Origin: Tubiluchus corallicola
Lineage: Eukaryota > Priapulida > Priapulimorpha > Priapulimorphida > Tubiluchidae
NCBI GenBank assembly: GCA_030141605.1
Contig: JAQGDQ010000170.1
Span: 314,001-378,000, forward strand
Length of the DNA stretch: 64,000 nt
Direction of reading: 5' to 3'
Part shown: positions 13,241 through 25,284 of the stretch, in pieces
How positions within the stretch are numbered: position 1 is the first letter of the stretch
Layout: the number at the start of each line of letters is the position of its first letter
Program-made: the position numbers and the translations under genes
The notes under the pieces: model-generated
Told to the model about the DNA's origin: nothing
What the model saw: the letters and a program-made list of their open reading frames with translations, nothing else
Database searches by the model: none

Positions 13241-13588
13241 CAGAACAAGAGCATCTGATCACGGTTAAAATTCCATCTAATGGTCCTAGTAACACCTGTT
13301 CTACGCATTTTACGGTGCCATACAGTGTAAAACAATATTATGCAAGCGATAGCAAAAATAGATTAGATTAATTCATGTTCTTGTTCAATTTAAATGTTGA
13401 TTTGATAGCATTTGAATATACTAAAAAGAGAACAGATGACTCCATTTTCTCGTAAACCTTAAAAGAGAGTATTATAGATTCTCTGCAAATGAACTGATTT
13501 TCAGTGTTCTTTTGTCCACGCGTAATTATGTAATGGATGATTAAGCTATCTCGCATTTGAGAAGGCTAAAGATGAGGTTATTACGTAC

Positions 13589-13687
13589 TTTCTCCTGAAT
13601 TAATTGACGGGCTTTAATTGCTTCTTTCGCAGTTTGTTTTGTTTTTGTTCCAGCTGCATGATTTTCTCTTCATGTGATGGTACAAAC
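13589..13687 (-). pseudogene. Coding-like segment resembling a decayed copy of the Lgl first coding exon
   Basis: The block is bounded by an acceptor-like ATTGTAG at 13688 and a donor-like AAA|GTACGT at 13589. No single frame crosses it. One frame begins VPSHEEKIMQLEQKQNK; another ends KARQLIQEK at the donor. The Lgl exon at 9825..9959 contains [15 protein letters not shown], and the nucleotides AAGCCCG(T/C)CAA are shared at the equivalent place. The similarity is short and may be chance. Confidence 0.25.
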
Positions 13688-13752
13688 CTACAATTAATTA
13701 AATTTTGAAACCAAATTCAAAAAGCAGGAAAAGTGAAAGACTTGAACACAGC

Positions 13753-13815
13753 TTGGATTTGAAGTAGGCACCTTCTGCTTGCCTGGCAGACGCCGCAATC
13801 GCGAAATTACCCCGG
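13753..13815 (-). repeat. tRNA-derived SINE or tRNA pseudogene
   Basis: The minus strand shows a tRNA-like order: an A-box-like TTTCGCGATTGCGGCGTC, a perfect five-pair stem TCTGC/GCAGA around a seven-base loop, then a B-box-like CTTCAAATCC. The base before the putative anticodon is A rather than T, and no good acceptor stem is visible, so a working tRNA is unlikely. Confidence 0.45.
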
Positions 13816-15216
13816 TACTCATCACGGTCCGAAATTCCTTAAGTTATCTTTGCCTTATGTGCCGTTCAGACATTGCTTCTGACAAAGAGTGATCGTTTTT
13901 ATGTTTTCCAGTATATGAAATTGTAAAATAACAGTGGGATTCTTAGGTACGATCAACGAGAAAAGAACTAGACAGTAAGGCAGTAATATCAGATTTTGTT
14001 CCCTGGGCTTTATCGACGTTTTGAGCCTATGCACGTCTAACTTAATGTGAGGTTCAAAAGTAAAAGAAAGCGGAAAGCCAAGAAATGCCTTTCAGACGTT
14101 TTTAACTCAAAAGGAAAGGCTGTTTTATCCTCACTGCCGTCGCGTTTTTTACGATTTTTACGTTAAAGTAACGTATAAAAAAACAGGGAGAAATATTTCA
14201 GAATGTGAAGAAAGGGGGGTTAACATTAAAAACGGGATTTTCCGTTAAATCGGTAGGGTTGAAAATGTCCTACTGCTAACCTAGCCTAAACATATAATTT
14301 TCATGAAATTTAGCTAAAAAGTTTATTACCTTATTTACTATGGATGTAACCCAAAACAGTGTCTAGCAGCTTACTTACACCCTAATTCGCGTACTCGGCA
14401 CACCTACTGTTCAGTTTAAATAATAATACAGTAACATTGCATACTGTGTTTTTTACTATAAATTTGTGCTCCATGCAGGTTTGTAATTAGATAAATACAA
14501 TTGTATGAAACGCTTTTATTAATAGATAAATCATTACTCAGCAATAACCGCTCTGTTCACGCAGTGCTCTGCTTGCTGGGGCCGCTGGTTGTCTACCGTA
14601 CTGCGGCTGTTAAATGCATCTTCCTTACGTGACGTCACAGCATTTTTCCTGAGTGTCATGTCAAGAAAAATATTTGTTACAGTACCAACGGCGCTTAATG
14701 TAAGTTACCATATTACATAAAAGTATGCATTGGAGCTGTTTTAAAATTAGGAAATATGTAGTTCCAATAACATAAAAATATGTCATTGGGCCTTTGAGAC
14801 ATTCTGGTCAGCCAGATCGCCTGGTGGGTGAGCAGAAGATCCTTCGTTCAAGTTTAGCCAATGTCCTAACTCTTTTATACTTTCTTTTTAAGTTCGGTTT
14901 CAAAGTTCAATTAATTGAGAGTTTGTACCATCATTGATAATAACCTAAACATTAAGCTTACAATTCGTCTTCATGTACTTGTATATATTTGTCACGGCGA
15001 TGCCCTAGCTATACAACGAGTTCACAGTAAATAAATTATCCAACACTGTAATCCATCTTAGTAAATTTTTACTCAAAAAAAAACAGAAAAGATACAATTT
15101 ACAAATGTTGCTAAATCTAGTTACGCTTTCAAAACGCGTGTGTATACATAATAAAATAATCTGGTGTTAATAACTGAGTGAAAAGATTCCTTAATAAATT
15201 GAGATTCCGTTTTTAA
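13816..15216. other. Spacer downstream of pentraxin-like gene A; no gene
   Basis: This is AT-rich spacer DNA. A tRNA-like stretch with a B-box-like CGTTCAAGTT occurs near 14807-14860 on the plus strand. TTTATT at 14515..14520 would be AATAAA on the minus strand, but it lies about 700 bases past the stop of gene A, so its role is unclear. Confidence 0.4.
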
Positions 15217-17499
15217 TTACTTATCTTCCTCTTCCTTGAAATATTCTCTAGTGCAAAGAGATGATGGGGAATAAACATTAACTGAACCAACAATTGCTGC
15301 TCGTGCATCAAACCAGCTAAGAACATCTCCATCGAGAACACAGCATTGATCATTTCGTATTTTTTGTTCTTCGCCAGTGAGGGCGTGCCCGTAGATATTC
15401 AGATTACTCAGTTCACCGACGCAAGCATTGATCGGGTCATATCCTCCATGCATGTAACCTTGTTCCTGGCAAATTACTAGCACACCATTGGGTACAAGTA
15501 TATGATTGGGAGAGATCGTCGTACTCTGGCACAGTGAGTCCACGCAAGACAGCAAGATGCCACCATCACTTTCCCAAGAAAGGCTGATGCGGTGCCACTT
15601 CGAGTCTCTCACCAGAAAATCTTCACGAATGGCCCTGCAATAAGAAAGCCATTTCATTGCCATTAGTGTGACAGGCTTGAACAATGACTGGCTTTAATTT
15701 ATGTCCTACCATTTCGTGGAACATTTGAACAGCACAGTAAAATCGAATAAGCAAAACGACAATGAAACCTGAAACTGACAAACTTTTAGCGCAGATCTTT
15801 TAGTGCTAACAGAATGACAGTCTCCAAGTAGAACAATAACTAAAGGATAATTTGAGATATTACACATACTTACACAGTCTGAGGCCCCAACGTTAAGAGA
15901 AGGTCGTCATACAATGTTTCATGGTGGGGCGCAAACTGGACTACTAGTTCATAGGGGTTGCCAGGTACAGCATACGAGATGACAGTGATGGGCCGAAGCA
16001 TCCGATCTGTTGTCCTAAATGCGAACACAATGGCACATTCTTTGAAGCCACTTTCAGAAAATGGTACTGTCAGCGCTAGCATGTCCTTTGTAGAGAGTCT
16101 GGTAAAGCCCACGTCATAACAGATGAAAGAGGATGAGCAACCTGAAATTAAAATTATCCATTATATTCAACAATAATTGGCATAGGCCTACGTAATATAT
16201 TTATGAAAAGCATTTGGCGTCTTCAGAATGCATTGCACCATATTGTAGGCCTATTATTGTATATTGCAGGCCTATTACTGCATATATAGTTCCTAAGAAA
16301 AGAAAACTGTACTGCTTGACAGACGAAATATGGTTTAATAGCACTTACTCAAATTTACTTCGTTTAGCGGGTCCGGCGCTTTTGTCAGGCTCACTACTGC
16401 TGACAGAACTGCAAAAATTTAATTAGATTTATAAAATTTAATTACTGCATCCAATTTTGCAAATATCTCTGGAATAATTTATGGATTTTAATAGTGAATG
16501 CAATTCTATTACACTTAAATACGTAGTTTTACAAAAAAGTGTCAGTAAAAGTGAAAACTATCTAGGACGCATATCCTATGATTATAGTGATAATGTAAAT
16601 ATTGCTAATAAGTTAAGACTATTTTATGCACGAGCTATGTAGTGACTTCATTTCTGTTCAAAGGAAATTAAAAGTATTTTATTCAAATCGTATTACAGAG
16701 GAATTTATTGTAGCAGTATATCGATATCCTATAAAAGATATAATATTGCACAGTTTAGATCGACATATGTCTCTCTTCGTAACTTTTTTAAATACGAATT
16801 AGTATGACGAATTAGTCTGGCATATGATAACAAGGCTTTAAAAAGAGCTGCTGTGTGTGTGTGTAGTTTAAGAAATTGTATACTTGCAAGTAAATAGGTC
16901 ACTGTTTGTTTTTAAAATTGACGAAAGATATTATGATTATTTTACATTGTAAATTTTTAGGCTAAAGTATTTTTAATATTTATCTTAGTTAGTATTTTTA
17001 ATTGTTACCATTTTAATCTGTGTTTACCAATAAAAATCAAGTAAAATGAACAAAAAGTACATTTTCAAATTGATTTAGCTTAATCTGCCTAATCGTAAAT
17101 TAGTCCCGCATATTTAAGTACGAAACGAAAAAAATATATTACTTTTCTGTTGCAATAGCTTTAGTTGCATAATGTTCATAAAGATAGGTACTACTTCCAG
17201 CAGTCAAACTATACACTGTATTTTTCAAGTGCAATTTTATTTCTATTTTAAATCAGCATTTTTATTATTTGTAAGCCTACTGTATGAATGTAGGTCATAC
17301 AGTAGGCTTACATTTCTAAATTGTTTATGTGCATGTAAATCAACCCTGTCAACCCTTTATTACAATAAATTAGGCCTACTGGGCTGTACTTTACTAACTT
17401 ATTCACAGTCTTCTTACAGGCACCGAAATAAAATCGTTATTATAACTCACCTAAGGCAGACAAAACTTCTCGTAACATGATGCCTGTCCAAGTCTTCAT
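15217..17499 (-). CDS. Secreted pentraxin-like protein A (divergent paralogue), three exons
   Basis: Exons are 17451..17499, 15874..16141 and 15217..15634, with phases 1 and 2 at the introns, closing to a 244-residue protein. Exon 1 codes the N-terminus (MKTWTGIMLREVLSAL), a weak signal peptide. The pentraxin (LamG-like jelly-roll) fold is seen in FKECAIVFAFRT, ITVISYAV, WHRISLSWESDGG, then CQEQGYMHGGYDP, ACVGELSNLNIYG and GDVLSWFDARAAIVGSVNVY. Family members are secreted calcium-dependent recognition proteins (CRP/SAP type). Against CRP, the calcium-loop residues D60, N61, D140 and Q150 appear replaced, and cysteine-97 is serine, so calcium-dependent binding is doubtful. It has about ten cysteines after the signal, and the tail is acidic (EEEDK). 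The paralogue at 20126..21912 has the same splice phases, so the two are tandem duplicates. A LamG protein outside true pentraxins remains possible. Confidence 0.82.
17270..17312. repeat. Perfect inverted repeat, 18-bp arms, 7-base loop
   Basis: The arm TGTAAGCCTACTGTATGA (17270..17287) is exactly complementary to 17295..17312. It lies in intron 1 of pentraxin-like gene A, 140 bases inside the donor. Related TAGGCCT/AGGCCTA motifs recur at about 16190, 16245, 16266 and 17371. Confidence 0.85.
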
Positions 17500-18694
17500 G
17501 CCTAATGAACTACCTGGATAACTGACGCATGCACGAACAGTGTATGCTTTCGCTGGTTTCAACTGCTCAACTACCTTCAAATTTTTAGACAAAATGTTTT
17601 CCAACAAGCTTACAGTATGGCAAAATTAGCATGTAAGTGTAGGGTCTTAGAATCAGGCTGTAACTGGCTTCTGTAAAGGAATATTACAGTAGAATACAAA
17701 CATTTTAAATAACACAAGCAGTCATCCATACTATACGTAAGCGTACCGGAAGTTATTTTTAGGTCTACATGTGCGATATATATTTCAACTCGCAAGTGTA
17801 CATACAGGTTATAATCATTAGGGCTAATAAAATTCGGAAAGAAAATCGTACAGTTAAAGAAAAGCGTACATGTCTGTCCTGAAAAGTATACTTGACACAC
17901 AGATACTTTTTTAATAATAGAGTGCAACCGAAAACGTGGGGTGGTTACCTTGAAGAAATTTTTTATTATTAATATGGCCGACATTAATCGTCCAGTTATA
18001 ATCGTAAAAAATAGGAATATAACTGTGAATATCTGAAGCTTATTAAGATATTATTACTAAACCGACTCTTTCTACAGCGCAGTCATTGCTTAAGGAGCTG
18101 ATGTTCTTCGCCTTTTCTTAATTGGGCTAAATTTATCCCAAAATTTGAAATTAGGTGGAGTTTCACATGGTGCGCACATCACCAGATTCATAAAAAACAG
18201 TTACACAAAAACGATTTGTTAAGTTTTACCATAATTGCTTAAATAGTGAAAAACCTATAGTCAATTTCTGTGCTCATAATTCGCGATTTCATGCATCTTC
18301 TATAATGGCTTATCATTTGTCATCAATTTGTAATGAGTACAAAACTTTTTACACCAATGAAAATTTTCTTTCTAACGTTTTTTCCTGTACATCAGATGTA
18401 AGAAGTAATGTTAGAGAAAAAACAAATACGGATTGTAAATTTCATTAAAGAAGTTTAAGGGCTCTAGAAAGTAATTGTTTTAATTGTTTGACAGAAATGA
18501 GTTGTACGCCATACTAATATATCTTACTCTCACTCAATAGTATATTGAGTTGCGTTTATTCACGTTGCTTACTAATCATGTTAATTAATGTTATTTTATT
18601 TGTTGATCTGTCTGTATATTTGATGTAATTGTCCTATGAATAGCAATAAAAATGATATATATTGTAATATATATGTAATGTTGTAATAAAATGA

Positions 18695-18695
18695 T

Positions 18696-18735
<40 letters not shown>

Positions 18736-18736
18736 A
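18695..18736. repeat. (AT)n microsatellite
   Basis: About 40 bases of alternating AT with one ATAC interruption. Confidence 0.95.
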
Positions 18737-19234
18737 GGCATGCCAGCAAAGCTAGTAGATTTGCCCAAGTCACTGAGGCACGTGGATGACTTGGATGAAT
18801 TGTGAATATTATGTAATGGTGTTATGAACAAAATTTATATTTATAAAGACAAAAGTAATCAAGTGTATTCATCAAATATAGTTGAACTGTAATAATAAAA
18901 CTGAATACTAAATTTTATATATTCTTCCTATTTAAAAAACATTTGTTTATTAAATTACAAATAATTAATAGCATTAATCGGTCGCTGCTTTCTGCCCAAA
19001 ACAAATATTTACCACTGCTCATAGTTGTAATGACTATGCTGATTCTTTACAATATATACGTAAGCGTTTGTTAACAGGAAGCTCTTTGGTTAATGATGCC
19101 TTTCTGTTTCAGTAGCCAATGTATGCGAACTGATTCAGTTTTTTGCAAAAGACAGAATTTTCTGCGCTACCAATACCAAATAATTTTCTAATTTAAACTC
19201 ATGTTCAAATTTATAATAGTTCCTAAGTTACACA

Positions 19235-19235
19235 T

Positions 19236-19284
<49 letters not shown>

Positions 19285-19285
19285 C
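19235..19285. repeat. (CA)n microsatellite with (TA)n tail
   Basis: Nearly pure CA dinucleotides from 19235 to 19273, followed by TATATATATA. Confidence 0.95.
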
Positions 19286-19933
19286 AAAATTATTGAACAA
19301 TTATGTATTAGTTATATAGCTTAAATGTCTAGTTAAAATACATAACTCGGAACAACTAAATGCATCTGCCGGTTCGGTATGTAAGTTGACATGTATATGG
19401 ATAATTATTATTGGTCACTGAAAAAGTAACACCCTAAAATACATTTCTCAAAATTTGAGTGGGCACAGTACAGCATCCAATCGGTTTGTTTGTTTGCACT
19501 AACAGGTAATCACAAAAAAGCCACACAGGGAACGTTCAACTTGATAACCTCCAAAAAGCCATAATGGGAATGTTAAGCCCTACAACCTGCCACAGTTTTG
19601 AGAACATTGTCACTACCTAACATTTAACAGCTTTGCGTTTGTGCTACGCACCATTGCAATATCACAATCAAGATGAGCAAATAAGAAATCTGTGGGGAAA
19701 GCTGTGACTTGGCGTTAGTCATTTTCACTCAAGCTTTTAACACCAGAGCACTTTGTTCAGCGCTGTTTTGACGGGTGTTTGAGTTTACTACATATGTTCA
19801 AATTAAAGGTTGTCGTTACGTGTCTAATCTGCTGAATTTAAATTTAATTGCAAACAAAAATATGAAAATATAACCTAAATAAAAGAAACAATAAATAACA
19901 ACAAATTCGCACAAGGCAAGATTTTTAAAGCAA

Positions 19934-19939
19934 TTTATT
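19934..19939 (-). promoter_or_regulatory. Putative AATAAA polyadenylation signal of pentraxin-like gene B
   Basis: TTTATT on the plus strand reads AATAAA on the minus strand, 187 bases past the stop codon of the 20126..21912 gene. Such hexamers are frequent in AT-rich DNA, so this is only a candidate. Confidence 0.35.
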
Positions 19940-20125
19940 TCAATTAACAAATGTCTGAAGACAAAAAGGGATTGATAAAGATAAAACATAACTGTAATGT
20001 ACAAACAACTTGGCAAAACTTTAGGACAAGAAAGAATTTTCAAAAAAATTATTAGCTGGTATTAAGGCATCAATTACAAAGGTATACAGCAGATTGTGCA
20101 GTTACTTGGACTGTTAAAAAATGTT

Positions 20126-20673
20126 TCATTTATCATCAGAATTAGCCTGGAGGAAAAATTTTTTGGCGCAAATAGAAGAGGGCGAGTACACATTTAATTT
20201 TCCTCTAATAGCTGCTCTAAAATCCGTCCAACGGATCACATCGCCATCGTCAATGTAGCATTCTTCGGCAAAATGGAGATGTTCCGTTTCATTAAACGCC
20301 TTCGTAATAATGTTGAAGCTACTGAGCTCGCCAACAAAACTTTGGTGAGGATCGTAACCGCCCAGAATTGTGTCCTGGTCTTGGCCAACAACTACAAATC
20401 CATTGGCTTCCAGTAGGTAGCCTGTCGCGAAACCTGTTATGGTTTGACAATTGCCATCAAAGCAGGCGATCGCATCTCCACTAGTACTCCATGACATAGA
20501 AACAAAGTGCCAATCTCCGTCTCTGACACGCACACCTTTTAAGATGCTCCTAAAACAAAGATATGCGATTATATGTTTTCGCAGCAGAAAGAAAAATTTT
20601 CGAAAACCGGTAGGTTATATAATATTCAAAAATATAGTAACAGCAGCAGCAAAAGCAGCAGTAGCAGTAGCAG

Positions 20674-20756
<83 letters not shown>

Positions 20757-21912
20757 TAATAATAATAATAATAATAATAACAATATTGTATAAGGACACC
20801 AGCGATATAAAAAAAACATTACGGCACTGACCGTTATTTGGCATGTTTCGTCTGCCCTGGCATCCAACTTCACCTACAGCCAGGGGAACTGAAACGTACC
20901 AAATAAGTTCAGTAATATGTATAACTTTGACATTGTTCGTGTTCATATTTTTCCCGAGAAATGTCTTCCTTTAATTAGACCACGTATTGGTCTGATTGAA
21001 ATTATTTTAATTGTAGTTTATAGCCTCAAGTACATAAACAGGCAATATGAAACTGCATCAGGCTTTAAGTGCATTTAAATGACATGTCGTAGAGACCATC
21101 TTCAAATTAAAACATTATGCAGCAAAGCATGCTCTAAAAATCACATTACTATACCAATTAACACCATCAGCCCGAAAAATTGGTAAATATATACCTACTC
21201 TGTGACAGGTCCAATGGTCAGTTTCAAGTTGTCCAGTGGGTCCGCTTCTTGGACACTGACGAATCGCAGAAAAAATTCATTGGCGTTATTCATTGTGGCG
21301 TACGACAGGATGGTCAGGGTACGGTACCGCTCGAAGGTCCTTACCCAAAACAGCACAGTGCAAGAAGGCAGACCCTCAGGTGGTTGATTTACAGGTGCAA
21401 ATTCCAGTCTTCCATATGACGTCATCGAGGTAAATCCCAAATCATAAGATATGAAGGAAGCGGCACAACCTGAAATATTAATGATTTGCAACGGAACTTA
21501 TTTCACTTTTAAGAAAATCTATGACAACGTCTTTCGAGTTATTCTTTCCTAATAAAAATGAAACTCGGCAGCAATGCTTATTATATTACTTACGCTTGTC
21601 TTCATCGTCGTCAGCTTCAGTCACCTGGACACTCCACCATACTGCAAAATAGTTAACAAGAAGTTTCTTTACAGAGCTTGTCTTCTTGAATACTGCTTTT
21701 TGCTCTGTTGTAGTGTTTATAAATTAAAGACTTTTCAGTTTTGCTCTATGCAACTCTAGCAATAACTACTAATGGTTAATGAGGCGACCGTAAGTGGGCT
21801 TACTGCATGCGCCAAATAACAATTAAACAAGCAAGCAAAGGAAAAATGTTGTGAACTTACCACAAACAACAGAAAGAAATCTCACTATGGCTCCTGCACA
21901 AACAGTTTTCAT
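20126..21912 (-). CDS. Secreted pentraxin-like protein B, three exons
   Basis: Exons are 21861..21912, 21199..21469 and 20126..20549, with donors GTAAGT and GTAGGT, acceptors TTTCAG and TTTTAG, and phases 1 and 2. They close to 248 residues. Exon 1 codes a signal peptide (MKTVCAGAIVRFLSVVC). The body follows the pentraxin jelly roll: TVLFWVRTFERY, LTILSYATMNNANEFFLRF, GDWHFVSMSWSTSGD, then VVVGQDQDTILGGYDPHQS, FVGELSSFNI and GDVIRWTDFRAAIRGKLNVY. Compared with CRP, the QDQD loop keeps the Q139/D140 equivalents with D for E138, and a D-x-x-Q pair replaces E147/Q150, so calcium binding may persist; the D60 equivalent is Ala. The canonical disulfide cysteines are missing (Leu and Ser there), with cysteines instead at PSCTV and ACFDGNCQ. 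The likely role is soluble recognition outside the cell. It is a tandem paralogue of the gene at 15217..17499. Confidence 0.87.
20640..20781. repeat. (AGC/AGT)n then (AAT)n compound microsatellite
   Basis: AGC and AGT triplets from 20640 pass into about 100 bases of ATA/AAT triplets. It lies in intron 2 of pentraxin-like gene B, about 90 bases from exon 3. Confidence 0.95.
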
Positions 21913-23361
21913 CGTGGCTGAATTTTAAGTAAAATCAGCACCCTCCTCACGGGAAGTATCCGACAATCTTTGATCGTGAGTGCAACGAACTGGTTTCTGT
22001 GTTGTATAAATGGCTTCCGTATTAGTACTGTATTCATTTATTACGACGTCAAACGGTACACGTACAGTAACCCATTATCAACGATTACCTGCTTTAACTT
22101 TAACTGATAAGTTATAGCTAAGAAATTCATTTCTCAACGATGTCTTAAAATTTTCATATCTGCAGTTGTATATAAGAAGAGAACCAGTAAACAATCCACG
22201 GTCCTGTTATAGCTCGATTGCTTTTCATTCAGTGTGTGAATGCGTAGTATGTTAATGAATGACTGAAATAAAGAATGAACGAAACGAACAAACGAACGAA
22301 TAAATTAGAAAGAAATAGGCAAACGAAATAAATGGCCTACGAACATAAAACACAACATTCATTCCACAACCAAGACGCAAGACCAATATAGCAAGATGGT
22401 TTCATCACTGCGAACATTTTCAACCTTGTGAAAAAAGAAGAATTTATGTGTTGCACAGCTTTTATTGAATATCACAAAAAAATTTCACTTAAGCCAATAA
22501 TGCAAATTCACAGGGGTATTGTTCATTATTAATTTACTATAGTTCCGCTGAAGCGGTTGGTGTCAGTCGCAAGGTGTTACAGAGCGATCGAGTTGATATC
22601 TAGAAAAATACCTAATTACATCGTATTGGAGTAAATTAATAATTAAAGGAGGCACATGCCTATCGTCGTCTGAAAGCGAAAGCAGAAAATTAATATACGG
22701 AGCATTCTCCGAAATAACACAAAAAGTGAAATGATTTGTGACCCTAATTTATGAACCTGAGTGCCATTGGGCATGCATTGTAAGTAATGCTATAAATACT
22801 TTCACTATGGTATCCAGAGTATCTATAGATTCGAATTAATGTTCGGCTTTTGTAATCAAGTGGCTATATAAAGAAACAATAAAACATGATATTAATATGA
22901 ATATAATTTACAACACTGTGCTCTAAATAAAATAATAATGGATGAAGTTAAACTGATGAAAGATATTCGTATGTGAGATATTAACTCTACTGGGGCTCAG
23001 AATGTTGCATTTTAATATATTAATCCAAACCGCAATACTTGTATGTATGCAAATACTTCAAATTTAGTTTACAAGCCTTAGGTCAACTTTTCTGTGCTTA
23101 ACTGTTATTATACATAATCATATTATTACGACAGTGCTGTAAAAGCTTTAATAAGCTTTGGCCACATATTTTACCTTGTCCGAGAAAATGTGTTACCAGT
23201 GTTATCTTTTACGTAAGAGGCAAATAGAAAACTGATTTGTCACGGAGTGAACTTAGCAACGAAGTAAAACAACGCCAGGTATGCTTTATAAATGGATAGG
23301 TGGCTGTCGAGAAAATAGCTGCTAGGAAAGTTGCGACACATCGAAACAAGATGTATATACA

Positions 23362-23568
23362 TTACTTTTGAACGTGACCAAGGGTTATTATTTTCTTATT
23401 TGCTATGAAAATATCTAGAAAGTGCTTTACGGGGCAATTATCATTGACTGTAACAAGATTCTGGTCGCGCCATAACCGTTTAAAAAGTTGCCTTTGCTGT
23501 TGAGTGCTGAAATATTCATTAAAATTACAGATTATCAGTATATGAAAACAGAAATTAGATGTTTCCAA
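23362..23568 (-). mobile_element. Possible endonuclease/exonuclease-type retroelement relic
   Basis: An open minus-strand frame reads FHILIICNFNEYFS, then LFKRLWRDQNLVTVN and HFLDIFIANK. The order resembles the GDFN, GL-Q-lV and LDlifT blocks of LINE endonucleases, with the catalytic Asp of GDFN replaced by Cys. It is isolated and short, so this is a weak call. Confidence 0.3.
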
Positions 23569-24913
23569 TACAATATTTGTTTGTCATAATGCGTTCATTG
23601 CAGACGATGAGCCTTTGCCGCACTATTGTGTACGTCTTTTTATATTCCTCCAATCTAACATGCTATACAAAAAAATTGAATGCAAATCTAACTAATGAAG
23701 TTGCACTGTTTATATTCAATAACTATTTGTGTGATCAAACACATAGTGAATATTATATAGCTACCACTTAATACTACAATAGCTAATTTTTTCATGTCTC
23801 GCAGTGAATTCACTTACAGATTATGCTTCTAATTGCAAAACATATACATAGAGTATAGTCCAAATTATAGTCAACGATTGAATGTTATATTAATTAAGTG
23901 AGAAACACATCTACACTGAATGTTTATAATCACAAGTAGCCTAGATATAAAGTGCTAAAATTGTGGCTCACTGTATGTCTTCGTCAATATGTTACAACGT
24001 CATCAACAAACCAAATATGTCCAATTGGTAAGTTTCATGTGCAGGTACACACGCACACACATTGTAGGCAGTGAGACAAACGATGATGGTAAATCTTTTA
24101 ACATCATCAAGTGAGACAAAGATTTATAATAAAGATGCTATTATAACACAACATATTTATAATATCACTCATAAGAAATTCATATATTAATAATATAATG
24201 ATGATCATATATATTAATATCAATATCATGAGAAATATAAACGTTAAAACAAAAAAAAACTCAAATCAAATATAAATTTTCAAGTGCCAAATTGCGGCCA
24301 AGCAAAAAAGAGCATTCTTTCTTTTTTACAATACCTATTACATGATGACTTTCCATATGTTTCAAGAAAAGCTTCGTACATTGACCTTCACATATTCAGA
24401 CATAAATTTTCTGAATACACGATTTTTAAGAAAGGCAGAGAGATTATTAGCCCTTAAAAATTTAATAAAGCTTAGGATAATGTAAATTACGCAAAACTAA
24501 ATTATGACTTAATTTACAAATAATAAAGTAGTTAAATATCATTGACAGGCAAAGACAAAGACATTTTCATCATTATGCACACCAGTTCTTGCCTGCAAAC
24601 ACCTTCACGCTACTTTCGCTTATTAAAAAACGTGAAATTTGTATGCGTGTAACCAGACTCTGTTGATATGAACAGCAATGTTACTTTTCGCAATTACTTG
24701 CTTAAAAATTTGCAAAATTAGCTAAAAATTGCTGCCTAAAAATTTTCCAAACGTAAATAATAGTCATTTGGCATTACACATTTTATAAATTATTTATCGT
24801 ATTTTTTTCAATTCATTTTATGTTTCGCAATCTTTCGCAATCTCACTTGCTTGCTTATTTATTCGCCCATTTCATTACTTGCTCGGCGTTCGTTTATTTG
24901 TTGTTTATTAATT

Positions 24914-25047
24914 CGCTCACTCACTCACTCACTCACTCACTCACTCACTCACTCACTCACTCACTCACTCACTCACTCACTCACTCACTTACTCACGCAT
25001 TCATTCATTCATTCATTCATTTATTCATTCATTCATTCATTCATTTA
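24914..25047. repeat. (CTCA)n followed by (ATTC)n compound microsatellite
   Basis: About 76 bases of pure CTCA repeats change, through a short mixed zone, into ATTC repeats. It lies 260 bases downstream of the chitin-binding gene's stop codon. Confidence 0.95.
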
Positions 25048-25284
25048 TGAACACCCCATACCTTTACAATATTTTGTAATTTTTCGCTAGAGTTATAATT
25101 GTTAGAGTTACATTCCTGTCAGTTTAAAACGCCAAGCACGAAAATTCACATTTGATTGCATTATTCTGAGTTTCATTATTTATTAAATATAAGTCATCTC
25201 CCTTGAAACGTGTCTTTTTCCGCCAGAAATAAGTTTTATAATTTGAAAATTGTCTGAGAAGTTTTCAACAGAGTTGGTGAACTA

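Larger units (their letters stand above)
17500..20125. other. Spacer between the two pentraxin-like genes
   Basis: No gene was seen. It holds an (AT)n run, a (CA)n run and AT-rich DNA, and carries the upstream region of gene A. It also contains the putative polyadenylation signal of gene B. Confidence 0.5.

Noticed and set aside
20550-20946. Poly-Ile/Leu/Ser open frames
   Set aside because: They are translations of the AAT/AGC microsatellite in an intron.
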